DNA of 64,000 nucleotides from JANQHO01 sp965218075 (GCA_965218075.1 CBDCJZ010000003.1:496001-560000); one strand, 5' to 3'. Counted from the first letter of the stretch, positions 9,058 to 18,351 are shown. The notes: generated by a model from the sequence alone, not told the origin. Program-made: numbers and translations.

Positions 9058-9611
9058 TCCTTTGATTGCTTAGGCGAGGAGTTCTTTAAATAAATCCTAA
9101 AGACTTTTAGAAATGTTACAAGATGCTCAACCTAAGACTTGTCCACTTTTCAACATTAGCTTCTAAAGCTTTTTCTCTATTTCCTCTTGGCCTTTCTTCC
9201 ATCCCATTCACATTCCTTCAAATGTACCTCAAACTACTTTTTAACATAGAGAATCCCAGTCTGTTTGGCATTCGGTATTGGCTTGATTAACCTCTTCTTT
9301 ACTGACTCAAAAATTCCAAATACCGATTGTTTCCATCTGTTTCTACCTGGTTTCTTGTTCTATCCCATCCTCTGAGCCGTTATGTTCAATATAAGCCTAA
9401 GCCCTTTTCACCATGCCGAAAAATGCTGTAGATTAGCCTGTTGCTTTTGGTAAATAACTCGTCTGAATTTTCCAAAGTAAGCCTTAATCGTCTTATGATT
9501 AAAACCTAACCATGCTTGTTTTTGGAGGCATCTATATCAGTACAAAAACAGTGGATTATTTTTATCTTCTAATTGCTTAGTTTGTTTATTTTCCCCTATA
9601 AATTCTAACTG
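9058..9611. other. 550-bp stretch, possible decayed gene on the minus strand
   Basis: No intact gene. One minus-strand frame from about 9535 to 9110 reads as a basic, protein-like sequence (for example GFNHKTIKAYFGKFRR) interrupted by a handful of stop codons. The composition is lysine/arginine-rich, as in transposases or nucleases, but no family motif could be named. The region separates the T9SS cargo gene from the YifB gene. Confidence 0.35.
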
Positions 9612-11150
9612 ATGCTCATAAAAACATTTGGTAGCGCAGTTTTGGGGGTTGATGCCACTACGATAACTATAGAAACTAATATTGATGGAGGGATAAACTT
9701 TTTTCTGGTTGGTTTGCCAGATAGCGCAGTAAAAGAAAGCCAGCATAGAATTATGGCTTCTTTAAAAAATAACGGTTATAAATGGCCGGGTAAAAGAATC
9801 ACTATAAATATGGCACCGGCTGACATTCGTAAGGAAGGTTCTGCTTATGACCTGCCTATCGCTATTGGAGTTATGTCAGCTTCAGGTCAGGCTCATACCC
9901 CAGAAATTAATCAATATGTAATTATGGGAGAGCTCTCTTTGGATGGAGGGGTACAGCCTATTAAGGGGGCTTTGCCTATAGCTATACAAGCAAGGAAAGA
10001 AGGTTTTAAAGGTTTTATACTCCCTCGAGAAAACGCTAGGGAAGCTGCTATTGTAGACAATCTGGAAGTCTACGGAGTTGAAAACATGAAACAAGTTGTG
10101 CGTATATTATCCGGTAAAAAAGAAATACAGCCTGTAGTTGTCAATACCAGAGGAGAGTTTAAAATACAATTTAATAATTCGGCCTTTGATTTTTCAGAAG
10201 TCAAAGGGCAGGAAAACATAAAAAGGGCATTGGAGATTGCAGCAGCTGGAGGCCATAATGTTATTTTGATTGGCCCACCTGGAGCAGGTAAAACCATGCT
10301 GGCTAAAAGGATGCCTACTATTTTGCCACCTATGGCTTTAGAGGAAGCACTAGAGACCACCAAAATTCATTCTGTAGTAGGTAAACTTTCAAAAAATTCA
10401 AGTATAATGGCAGAGCGCCCTTTTCGTTCTCCCCACCATTCTATTTCGGATATAGCTCTGGTGGGAGGGGGAAGTTTTCCTCAGCCAGGAGAAATATCTT
10501 TAGCTCATAATGGAATTCTTTTTTTGGATGAACTGCCAGAATTTAAGAGGACAGTGTTGGAAGTGATGCGTCAGCCAATGGAAGACAGAAAAGTTACCAT
10601 AAGTAGAGCCAGGTTCACAGTGGATTATCCAGCTTCATTCATGTTGGTGGGCTCGATGAATCCCTGTCCTTGCGGGTACTTTAATCACCCTACAAAAGAA
10701 TGTGTATGCTCTCCCGGCGTCATACATAAGTATCTAAATAAAATATCGGGACCACTATTGGACCGCATTGACCTTCATGTGGAAGTTACTCCGATTTCAT
10801 TTGATCAAATGTCTTCTGAAAGAGTGGCTGAAAAAAGTCCTGAAATAAGACAAAGGGTAATAAAAGCTAGGGAAATACAAAATAGGAGGTTTACTGGCAT
10901 TAAAAGCATCTACAATAACGCCCAGATGCAATCCAAGCAGCTAAGGACAGCTTGTAAGATCAATAAGGAAGGGCAAAACTTACTTCGCCATGCTATTGAT
11001 AAACTGAACTTATCTGGCAGAGCTTACGATCGTATTCTCAAAGTATCTCGTACCATAGCTGATTTGGACGAGAGTAACAATATACAAACACATCATCTGG
11101 CAGAAGCTATTCAATACAGAAGCTTAGACAGGGATAGGTGGGCAGGCTAA
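9612..11150 (+). CDS. YifB/ComM-family Mg-chelatase-like AAA+ ATPase
   Basis: 512 residues, full length for the family. The N-terminal Lon-protease-like fold domain (LIKTFGSAVLGVDATTITIE to about 170) is followed by an AAA+ module with Walker A GPPGAGKT at 221-228, Walker B GILFLDELPEF at 301-311, and the family cysteine patch PCPCGYF/CVCSPG. The C-terminus carries the LSGRAYDRILKVSRTIADL motif. ComM in Haemophilus and Vibrio is a hexameric branch-migration helicase that helps integrate incoming DNA in natural transformation; a comEC gene is also in this window. Homology to Mg-chelatase is only structural. Confidence 0.93.
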   Translation: MLIKTFGSAVLGVDATTITIETNIDGGINFFLVGLPDSAVKESQHRIMASLKNNGYKWPGKRITINMAPADIRKEGSAYDLPIAIGVMSASGQAHTPEINQYVIMGELSLDGGVQPIKGALPIAIQARKEGFKGFILPRENAREAAIVDNLEVYGVENMKQVVRILSGKKEIQPVVVNTRGEFKIQFNNSAFDFSEVKGQENIKRALEIAAAGGHNVILIGPPGAGKTMLAKRMPTILPPMALEEALETTKIHSVVGKLSKNSSIMAERPFRSPHHSISDIALVGGGSFPQPGEISLAHNGILFLDELPEFKRTVLEVMRQPMEDRKVTISRARFTVDYPASFMLVGSMNPCPCGYFNHPTKECVCSPGVIHKYLNKISGPLLDRIDLHVEVTPISFDQMSSERVAEKSPEIRQRVIKAREIQNRRFTGIKSIYNNAQMQSKQLRTACKINKEGQNLLRHAIDKLNLSGRAYDRILKVSRTIADLDESNNIQTHHLAEAIQYRSLDRDRWAG

Positions 11151-11343
11151 AGTTGTGATCTCTTAACTTACACCTTTAAATTTATTCCAACTTTTTTGGC
11201 GCTGAGGTAATAAAATTACCATCCAGTATTTCAGAAAACTGATTAGTCAATAAAGAAGATAAGAGAAACAATGAAGGTTGTACGTGATGATGAGTCTCTG
11301 CTAAACTAGTTATAACTCGAGGTTTAATTAGCTTGAAATGTAT

Positions 11344-12618
11344 CTAAAGTAATTCTGCAGCTTGCTCTAGCTTCATACCTCGGCTGCCCTTTATTAAGAT
11401 CGTTTTCTTCGTAGGCTTGTTATTTTTTAGCCATTTAATAAGTTCCTTTGTGGTTCGAAATTTAATAGCTCGATTTTTGGTCTTGTTAAAAGCTTTACCT
11501 ACCAGGATTATTTTTTCGAAATCCATAGTCAAAGCCATCTTGAAGATTTTTTTGTGCTCCTCTTCATAATAAGCTCCCATCTCAAACATATCGCCGAGAA
11601 TTACCCATTTAGAAGTAGCTTTATATTTATCAAAACTTTTTAAAGCAGCTTCCATACTGCTTGGATTAGCATTATAAGAATCTAAGATCAATTTGTTACT
11701 GGCTGTTTCTTTGAATTGGGAACGATTGTCTTTAGGTAAATACTCTTCAACGGCATTTATAATTTCTTTTAATGGTATTTTGTAATACAGACCCAGTGAG
11801 ATTGCTGCACATACGTTTGAGAAATTGTATTCTCCGATTAATTGGGTTTTTATATAATGATTCTTGTACTTGAGAGCTAATAAACCCGAGCACTTATTAG
11901 GAATAAGCTCAAAGGCATATGAAGATCGTGAGTCAGATCCAAAAAATATCCGATTGGTTATTTCTTTTGATTGTTCCATTTGAACAAAATCATTAGTATT
12001 GATTAAAGCTTTTTTTGCGTTCAATCTAAGGAAGTCATATAGTTCGCTTTTTCCTTTGATAACCCCCTCTATTCCACCAAAACCTTCTAGATGAGTCTTA
12101 CCGAAATTAGTGATATACCCCACATCAGGTTGAGAAATAGCGCATAAAAGCTCGATTTCCTTCAAATGGTTAGCCCCCATTTCCACTATTGCTATTTCGT
12201 GCTCCTTAGTAATGGATAAAATAGTTAAAGGCACTCCGATATGGTTATTAAGGTTGCCTTTAGTGGCTATTGCTTTGTACTTTTTGCTCAGTACTGCCTG
12301 TATTAACTCTTTGGTAGTAGTTTTTCCATTACTGCCAGTTAACGCAAGAACAGGGATAGCTAGTTGAGAGCGATGATACCAGGCTAATTCCTGAAGTGTG
12401 GCTAGAGTATCCCATACTAAAAAACAATTTTCAGAAGTATATTCTTCTTCATCAACGACGGCAAGTTTTACTCCTTTTTCTATAGCTTTCTGAGCAAAGG
12501 TATTTCCATTAAAATGGCCTCCTTTTAGTGCGAAGAATAGATCTCCCCTAATTTCACGAGTATCAGTACTTATTCCAGTTGAAGAAAGGAAGCGCTGATA
12601 AAGATCGGCAATGTCCAT
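11344..12618 (-). CDS. murF: UDP-N-acetylmuramoyl-tripeptide--D-alanyl-D-alanine ligase
   Basis: 424 residues. It adds D-Ala-D-Ala to UDP-MurNAc-tripeptide in the cytoplasm, the last cytoplasmic amino-acid step of peptidoglycan synthesis. The Mur ligase ATP loop LTGSNGKTTTKE is at 93-104, followed by GNLNNHIGVPLTIL, the EMGANH segment and the C-terminal domain LILDSYNANPSSM, which is typical of MurF. It lies 33 bases downstream of gldJ on the same strand; the gldJ-murF order is, from memory, conserved in gliding Bacteroidetes. The gene looks complete. Confidence 0.94.
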   Translation of the reverse strand: MDIADLYQRFLSSTGISTDTREIRGDLFFALKGGHFNGNTFAQKAIEKGVKLAVVDEEEYTSENCFLVWDTLATLQELAWYHRSQLAIPVLALTGSNGKTTTKELIQAVLSKKYKAIATKGNLNNHIGVPLTILSITKEHEIAIVEMGANHLKEIELLCAISQPDVGYITNFGKTHLEGFGGIEGVIKGKSELYDFLRLNAKKALINTNDFVQMEQSKEITNRIFFGSDSRSSYAFELIPNKCSGLLALKYKNHYIKTQLIGEYNFSNVCAAISLGLYYKIPLKEIINAVEEYLPKDNRSQFKETASNKLILDSYNANPSSMEAALKSFDKYKATSKWVILGDMFEMGAYYEEEHKKIFKMALTMDFEKIILVGKAFNKTKNRAIKFRTTKELIKWLKNNKPTKKTILIKGSRGMKLEQAAELL

Positions 12619-12651
12619 AAGTAAAAAGACCCAGTGTCGGATGCTAATTTC

Positions 12652-14241
12652 TTAATTATAGCGATACCTTTTGAATACATCTCTTCTAGGTTTATCATGT
12701 CTTTTTTTGCGTTTATCATCGAGGTTTTGAAATCCGAGCCTATCCATAGCACAGCGAAAACCGATATAGTTAGTAGTCTGATCCTCTTCTAGGTGTCTGC
12801 GAGTACCTGGACTCAACCAGTAAGCGCGATCTTTCCAACTCCCTCCCTTATATACTCTTGAAGTATTCCCAATTAAGGTAGCCTGTGCATAATCATACAT
12901 TAAAACTTGCCTTTCCTGTACATCCTGGTCATAGTAAATGCTACTGCTCTTATCGCCATCTAGATAATCTCTGTAGTTAGAGTATTTGTAATTCCTTCTG
13001 TTTAGGTTTTCTTCTTCATTAACCGGGCGAATAGGAAATTGGCCGGGAAATCTTACAATATTGCTGTCTTTATCGTATTGAGGGTCCTGTAAAGCTTCTA
13101 AAAAACCTATACCCTGGTAATCCTTATCGAATGTAGTAAACTGGTTACCACGATAAGCATTCAAATCAATCATACCTTCAGGCGAAAAGGGACGATATAT
13201 ATCCATTACCCATTCTGCTACATTACCAGCCATATCGTAAAGACCGAAATCGTTAGGAGGATAGAATTTAACCTGTATAGTATACTGAGCCTGGTCATTT
13301 AGCCACCCACCAAGTCCCATATAATCGCCGCGACCCCTTTTGAAGTTAGCGAGTATATTGCCCCTGCTTTTCTTTTCGTTGCTGCGCGCGGAACTACCAG
13401 ACCAGGTATATTTGTTTCCTTCTACTGTACGGTTATATATGCGGGCTCCCTGATTAGCATAAGCTGCATACTCCCACTCAGCTTCTGTTGGAAGGCGATA
13501 CTTACTAAGAAGTATGCCATCTTGTATGTTCACGGGACGTCCTTCTTTCCCGTAAGGACTGTTGGGATTATTATCTTTCAGACCTTTTTTATTCTGTTGG
13601 GTATAATCTCCCGGGAGATATAAGTAAACTTCACTGTTAAAATGGTCAGCATCTTGTTGATCTGGAAATTCATTAAAAATGCCTTTATCGATGAGAATTT
13701 GCTCATTTACCCTATCAGTTCTCCATGAACAATATTTCATAGCTTGAATCCAACTAACACCAACAACGGGATAGAAATTATACGCGGGATGACGGAAATA
13801 ATTCTCTACCATAGCTTCATTGTAAGAAAGCTTATCTCTCCATACCAATGTATCGGGTAAAGCTGAACTATAAATTTCAGGATAATAGTCAATATCAAAA
13901 ACTCTTCCCAGCCAATGGAGATACTCCCTATAATCTACATTGGTTACTTCGTTTTCATCCATGTAAAACGAAGACACAGTTACTTGACGGGGAATATTAT
14001 TCCAGTCTTTGTAAAAATCCTCTTCCACACGTCCCATAGTGAAGGTGCCACCTTCTACAAAGACGAGTCCTGAACCAGCCTGCATGCCATTATATTTTAG
14101 ATTAACAGTAAAACCTCCGTTTTTCCTGTCATTGTAGGACCAGCCAGTAGTATTGCTTTTTTTGCTGCAAGAACCCACAATGGTCACTATTGTTAATACA
14201 ATTGGAAGTTTAAATCTCTGTAAAGAACTTTTAGCTTTCAT
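12652..14241 (-). CDS. gldJ: Gliding motility / type IX secretion lipoprotein GldJ
   Basis: 529 residues from the ATG at 14241; an open TTG ten codons upstream would put extra residues before the signal peptide and is rejected. The lipoprotein signal ends at Cys25 in the IVGSC context. After the lipobox comes TGWSYNDRKNGGF, a segment I associate with GldJ, then a formylglycine-generating-enzyme-like (sulfatase-modifying factor) fold: FVEGGTFTMG, DENEVTNVDYREYL, YRLPTEAEWEYAA, YDMAGNVAEWVMD and GGSWKDRAYWLSP. GldJ is an outer-membrane lipoprotein needed to stabilise GldK and the T9SS rotary/secretion apparatus. It follows a PorP/SprF gene by 32 bases and precedes murF by 33. Confidence 0.9.
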   Translation of the reverse strand: MKAKSSLQRFKLPIVLTIVTIVGSCSKKSNTTGWSYNDRKNGGFTVNLKYNGMQAGSGLVFVEGGTFTMGRVEEDFYKDWNNIPRQVTVSSFYMDENEVTNVDYREYLHWLGRVFDIDYYPEIYSSALPDTLVWRDKLSYNEAMVENYFRHPAYNFYPVVGVSWIQAMKYCSWRTDRVNEQILIDKGIFNEFPDQQDADHFNSEVYLYLPGDYTQQNKKGLKDNNPNSPYGKEGRPVNIQDGILLSKYRLPTEAEWEYAAYANQGARIYNRTVEGNKYTWSGSSARSNEKKSRGNILANFKRGRGDYMGLGGWLNDQAQYTIQVKFYPPNDFGLYDMAGNVAEWVMDIYRPFSPEGMIDLNAYRGNQFTTFDKDYQGIGFLEALQDPQYDKDSNIVRFPGQFPIRPVNEEENLNRRNYKYSNYRDYLDGDKSSSIYYDQDVQERQVLMYDYAQATLIGNTSRVYKGGSWKDRAYWLSPGTRRHLEEDQTTNYIGFRCAMDRLGFQNLDDKRKKRHDKPRRDVFKRYRYN

Positions 14242-14273
14242 AGTTCTAGGTAGGCTTTTTAAAATTAACAAAA

Positions 14274-15260
14274 CTAAAATTTAGGACACTTTATTGCTTT
14301 GTATTGCTTTTTCCTATCTTTACACTTAAACAAATAGGAGAGAGAAAGCTCGTGTGCCCCTCCAAATGAGTTCGATGATGAGCTAAGGGTCATATCATAA
14401 CTATATCCTATTTTCCAACTCGCTTCATTAGGGGAATAACCAAACAATAACACAATTGCATCCGGATTGTTCTCACCGATGCGCAATCCTAGACCACCTG
14501 ATAAAGATCCTCTGCTGATGGCCAAACTAGTAGTAAGCTGGTGATGTGGCCCCTGTGTTTGATAGACAATATTGGGAAGCAGGTAGTTCTGTAAATTAGT
14601 ATATAAACTCTTTCTACCAAGGGGAATGACAAAGCCTGTATGAGCAGTAAATTTAAAAGGCAATCGATCTTGTGTAAAAAATGCAATGTCAGGTTGAGTA
14701 AGATGACTCAAAGTGGCACCTAAGTAAAACCTTTCAGTATACCCTATAAACCCCACACTGACGTCGAAATTAGTAACAGTATTTTGACCAGGTGGAACTT
14801 CAGCAGTGGTTCTTACAAAACCAAAGAAAGGCTCTATTTCATCAGGGAAACTAAAATTATTCCAATCTAAACTATTCTGTCTTAAAGTCGCTTGAAAACC
14901 AGCGAATATGGTGAGTTTACGAGATACTTGAAGATGATAAGAATAGATGCCACTGACTTCTGTAGTAGTTAACGAACCATTTCCAGCATTATCTTGGAAG
15001 GCCAACACTCCAATTCCTCCATTCAACACGTCAAAATATTGATCGTAAGAAGCGGAAAATGTTTGATATACCCTGTATATAGGATATTGATTGCGGTAAT
15101 TCAAATTTACTTTAGGGCAACGATCTATCCCGGCAAAAGCCGGATTTAAATACAGTGGATTTGCATAATATTGGCTGAAATGGACATCCTGTGCCCTAAT
15201 TCTAAGCAAAGACAAAAAAATAAAAATGATGAAAAATATGGCCATTGGCTTCTTACTCAT
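14274..15260 (-). CDS. PorP/SprF-family T9SS outer-membrane protein
   Basis: 328 residues with a signal peptide cleaved near residue 23 (RIRAQ). The mature start DVHFSQYYANPLYLNPAF is the hallmark of the PorP/SprF family, followed by repeated amphipathic strands such as GGIGVLAFQDNAGNG and LTIFAGFQATLRQ, expected of a beta-barrel. SprF members help secrete particular T9SS substrates, and PorP interacts with PorE/PorK-ring components. It is the first gene of a likely operon with gldJ and murF. I cannot say whether it is the core PorP or a substrate-specific SprF paralogue. Confidence 0.88.
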   Translation of the reverse strand: MSKKPMAIFFIIFIFLSLLRIRAQDVHFSQYYANPLYLNPAFAGIDRCPKVNLNYRNQYPIYRVYQTFSASYDQYFDVLNGGIGVLAFQDNAGNGSLTTTEVSGIYSYHLQVSRKLTIFAGFQATLRQNSLDWNNFSFPDEIEPFFGFVRTTAEVPPGQNTVTNFDVSVGFIGYTERFYLGATLSHLTQPDIAFFTQDRLPFKFTAHTGFVIPLGRKSLYTNLQNYLLPNIVYQTQGPHHQLTTSLAISRGSLSGGLGLRIGENNPDAIVLLFGYSPNEASWKIGYSYDMTLSSSSNSFGGAHELSLSYLFKCKDRKKQYKAIKCPKF

Positions 15261-15536
15261 TTCTTACTTGAAAAACTTGCACGTTACAATATTACAAAAA
15301 CCATATGAATATTTACTTCACCTTTGCTCATTATATTGAAATTAAGGACAAGCAAAACGGAACAGATGAAGAACCTTGCCAAAATTTTTGAGGTTATAAC
15401 TAGTTTAAGGGATTCCTTGTAAAATTTTTCAAAATAGGTATTATTATATAACATTGTTGCAGTTATTTTATTGAAAATCAATCTCTTTCAAATGTCATAA
15501 AAATTTTGTTTTTAGGTATCTCCTAAGTTTATGGGT

Positions 15537-15822
15537 CAAAATCTTATAATTTCCATAACGCAGCTCTTTCTGTAAATAGCTATATTGCCAAAACAGATGT
15601 CATTGAGATTTTCCCAAATCCTCCAAGGGATGTTATCAATATGGAATATCCAAATATATTCGATGTATCTGCTTATTTCTTTAGTATAGATATGCAAGGA
15701 AAGATAATAAAGCAGTTTAAAGAGTTTCAAAAAGAATTGAGTATCTCTGGAATTTCCAGGGGCCAGTATTTCCTAAAAGTTGAAAATCAGCAAAGGAATT
15801 ATAACTAAGAAAGTGCTGATTG
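15537..15822 (+). pseudogene. Orphan T9SS C-terminal sorting domain (decayed cargo gene)
   Basis: A plus-strand frame reads EIFPNPPRDVINMEYPN, then FSIDMQGKIIKQF, then ISGISRGQYFLKVEN. This is a complete type A T9SS sorting domain with no start codon and no upstream cargo part. Just before the end one extra base shifts the frame (at about 15800); removing it restores IITKKVLIE and a TAA stop near 15822. The rest of the cargo protein is not detectable upstream, so only the 3' end of a former secreted-protein gene survives. It runs opposite to the sprF gene beside it. Confidence 0.75.
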
Positions 15823-16242
15823 AATAAGGAGCATGGGTCGGGTAATACATAGTGTAAAAAACTTGTGGTAGACAGAAATTTAAGAGGATTTAGCCCTTTT
15901 AAAAAACTCACTAAAAGTCCTGTGTTTTTTACATGAGTAAGTGTTATTATGCTAGTCACCTTATTCATAGGCATCGGGATAATTCCACTTTTATCATCAA
16001 ATCAATGACGGCCAGGTAAGTATAGAGGCCAGGATGGGGATCATCTGAATGGAATTGAGGATTTTTGAGAGAAATCTCAGGCAGCGATACAATAATTATG
16101 TCAATCGAGCACTTTCATTTGTGTTTTAAAAAGTGTAAAATGAAGATTCAATTATTGTCCGATAGACAAAATTCCATAACGAAATATTATATAATTTAGG
16201 GGCAGAGAAAGGTGGTATTGGTTTAAGTTTAAGTTAAGTATG
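15823..16242. other. 420-bp stretch without a recognised gene
   Basis: AT-rich, with stop codons in all frames. Short minus-strand frames of up to 85 codons are open but show no family motif. It follows the orphan sorting domain and may contain the remains of neighbouring genes, but I see nothing specific. Confidence 0.4.
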
Positions 16243-16560
16243 TCAGTCTCTAAACTTTTCTTTACCTGTAAATAAATGCCAAAACAGTATAAAGTCAGAG
16301 GAGAGGCTATAACTTGGATATTGAAAAGTTGCCGGTTTATTTTTCTCAAAGAAAAAATGGCCAACCCAGGCAAATCCATAGCCTAAAAAGGGAATAACGG
16401 CAAAAAATATCCACTTGAAAGTAGCGAGAAATATGAGAAAAAAGAGGATAACTAAGCCCGTTCCTACAAAATGGAGCACACGGCACATATAATTTTGATG
16501 TTCCGATAAATAAAAAGGATAAAATTCTTTGAGGCTTTTATATCGGTTTTCTTCTTTCAT
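16243..16560 (-). CDS. DUF962/Mpo1-like membrane protein
   Basis: 105 residues. It begins with a short cytoplasmic segment containing FYPFYLSEHQNYMCRVLHFVGT: two histidines in the pattern H-x8-H that marks the DUF962 (YGL010w/Mpo1-like) family. Two hydrophobic helices follow (about 30-50 and 54-70, VILFFLIFLATF and IFFAVIPFLGYGFAWVGHFFF), then the KPATFQYPSYSLSSDFILFW tail. Yeast Mpo1 is an iron-dependent dioxygenase acting on 2-hydroxy fatty acids; whether the bacterial proteins do this is not known to me. It is intact although both sides are decayed. Confidence 0.85.
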   Translation of the reverse strand: MKEENRYKSLKEFYPFYLSEHQNYMCRVLHFVGTGLVILFFLIFLATFKWIFFAVIPFLGYGFAWVGHFFFEKNKPATFQYPSYSLSSDFILFWHLFTGKEKFRD

Positions 16561-17149
16561 GGCAGAATTACAATTTTAAATTGATTTTATTAACACGACA
16601 TAAAGTTAACACTTTTTTGAAAAGTGTCTACACTAATTCGTTGATTCACCCCGTATATACGAGGCAAGTCTTTTTCGTATATGAAGGTATGGGATTGAAG
16701 CGGGATATTTTATCTGAAATATTATAGAAATACCGGCTATCAGTGACTCCAAATAGCAAGTAAGAAGTTACGAGGGACCCTGGTTCGATAGCTCTAATGA
16801 CACTGGAAAGTTTAGCGAATTTTTTGGAGTCATGATCAGAAATGGGAGATGCCGGAGTGAAACGATTACGTAATAATAAATATTTGGATATATTAAAATG
16901 TTTATTATATTTGCATAGTTAACTGAACATATATCTATAATTAGGCTCTCCTTTTAATTCCAACCGTGTTTACAATTATGATATATTAAGGGCAGAGGAA
17001 GGTTGCTCAGCAAAAAGCATTTTTCCGATATGTAAACTTACACAAGTCAAACTTTAAAGAAAATTTAGAAGAGAATAAGGAGGTATCGGGGGTAGTTAAA
17101 AAGTTCCTGAAACTATGGTATAGAGTCTATAGAAGGCATGACGTCTAAG
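16561..17149. other. 590-bp stretch with a promoter-like site but no intact gene
   Basis: A short hairpin ATATACGA / TCGTATAT lies near 16655-16684. A plus-strand frame near 16750-16850 reads SYEGPWFDSSNDTGKFSEF and looks like a protein fragment of unknown family. A strong promoter-like site is at 16883-16913. The last 100 bases lead into the ruined methyltransferase and may hold its lost 5' end. Confidence 0.4.
16883..16913 (+). promoter_or_regulatory. Consensus Bacteroidetes promoter with no intact gene behind it
   Basis: TTTG at 16883-16886, a 19-nt spacer and TATATTTG at 16906-16913. Both boxes and the spacing fit the TTTG / TAnnTTTG rule exactly. The next 240 bases contain no open gene; the first recognisable coding remnant downstream is the methyltransferase at 17150. 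It may be the former promoter of that gene or drive a small RNA. Confidence 0.55.
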
Positions 17150-18232
17150 AATAGGAAACTACTGGCTTACCTTATTTATATGGCAGAGAGGCTTGTATTT
17201 ATGAGGCAGATACTCAAGAATACGGGATCTATTTATTACCACTATGACTAGACTGTAAGCCATTATATAAAGATAATTGTGGATGGTATCTTTGGAATAG
17301 AGAATTTTAGAAATGAAATTATATGGAGTTACAGAACGAGAGGCGTTAGCAAAAGATGGTTTGGACGCAAGCATGATGTTATCCTAAATTTTACTCTTAT
17401 CTTAAAAGAGTAATAAATATAAATTTAATATTCAGAAAAACGGGCTTATTCAACAAATAATTTACTGCCAGAGTTTAAAAGGTAAGTAGAAAAGTACAAA
17501 AACGAATATGGTCTTTACAAAAGCCATTGTCATTATTTAGAAAGAATTATAAAATCCAGTTGTCCTGAGAGAGGGGCAGTATTAGACCCATTTTGCAGAT
17601 GTGGAACTGCTCAAAGGTGGTAATAAGGCTAAAATAACAGATATAAAAGCCCACTAGCTCTTGGTAGAAAGTGATAGAGGAGAGATTAAACAAGAGATGT
17701 TCTAGGTTATAAAAAGGCAGAATATCAAGTCGTAGAGGTAACCTTGAAGACAAGAGCGCTTATGACAAGCTCGATCCTTTCCAAAAGCAAGATTTTCTTA
17801 ATCCGTGAAGTAGGGGGGATGCCCTTAATGAAAGGCACAGCGGGGATGGAGGGTTTGGATGGCAAAATGACAATCCATTTATATCTAAGATAAAGAAGAG
17901 GGTAATATTTGGGGGGAGAGATGGTATTTTCAGCTAAAGCAGGCAAACAAGTAAATCCAGCTATGGTCAGAGAACTTTGGGGAACTATGGAAAAAGAAAG
18001 AGCAGCTATGGGAGGGCTTATTATTAGAACAAGAGCCTAGCGATAAAATGGCAGAGACAGCCAAAAGAAAAGGTAATTTAATGTAATAAGTTATAAAAAA
18101 GACTTGCCTCCAAATCATTACCCTAAATTACAAATATTAACAGCAGCAGGAAATACTAGATGAAAAGACATTTAGCACCCTGCCTACTCTACCAGGAATT
18201 AGGGCGTACAGGACAAGGAAAAACCTTATTCT
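17150..18232 (+). pseudogene. Ruined DNA adenine methyltransferase with endonuclease-like C-terminus (copy 1)
   Basis: Translated fragments on the plus strand, in several frames, align with the broken gene at 45.3 kb. LAYLIYMAERLVFMRQILKNTGSIYYHYD meets an in-frame TAG, then SHYIKIIVDGIFGIENFRNEIIW and RGVSKRWFGRKHDVIL follow. Further on come RGAVLDPFCRCGT (methyltransferase motif I, with the central Gly changed to Arg), ESDRGEIKQEMF, KGTAGMEGLDG and VNPAMVRELWGTMEKERAAMGGL, typical of the Mrr-like endonuclease domain at the C-terminus of these fusions, and finally ILTAA..EKTFSTLPTLPGIR. Motif IV (DPPF) and the start are missing. At least one frame change is a single extra G, near 18155. Non-functional. 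Confidence 0.75.
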
Positions 18233-18327
18233 AAAATCTTTTACAATCGTAGTTAATTATTTATTATTGCGTTAATTTTTTCCCTTCTTTAATAAACCGA
18301 GAAGTGCGGATACTTTACGTTTTATCA

Positions 18328-18335
18328 TATATTTG
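18328..18335 (+). promoter_or_regulatory. -7-like box upstream of the secreted hydrolase gene
   Basis: TATATTTG matches the TAnnTTTG -7 consensus of Bacteroidetes and lies 16 bases before the ATG at 18352. No clear TTG partner is found 19-21 bases upstream, so the promoter call is tentative. Confidence 0.45.
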
Positions 18336-18351
18336 ACAGAAAATTATCGAT

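Noticed and set aside
15284..15481. A 65-codon minus-strand frame upstream of the sprF gene with a hydrophobic middle part.
   Set aside because: No family motif, no good start context, and it lies in the AT-rich leader of the sprF operon; chance frames of this size are common here.
16740..16830. A GGTTCGAT-like element that suggested a tRNA T-arm.
   Set aside because: No matching acceptor, D or anticodon stems could be drawn around it.
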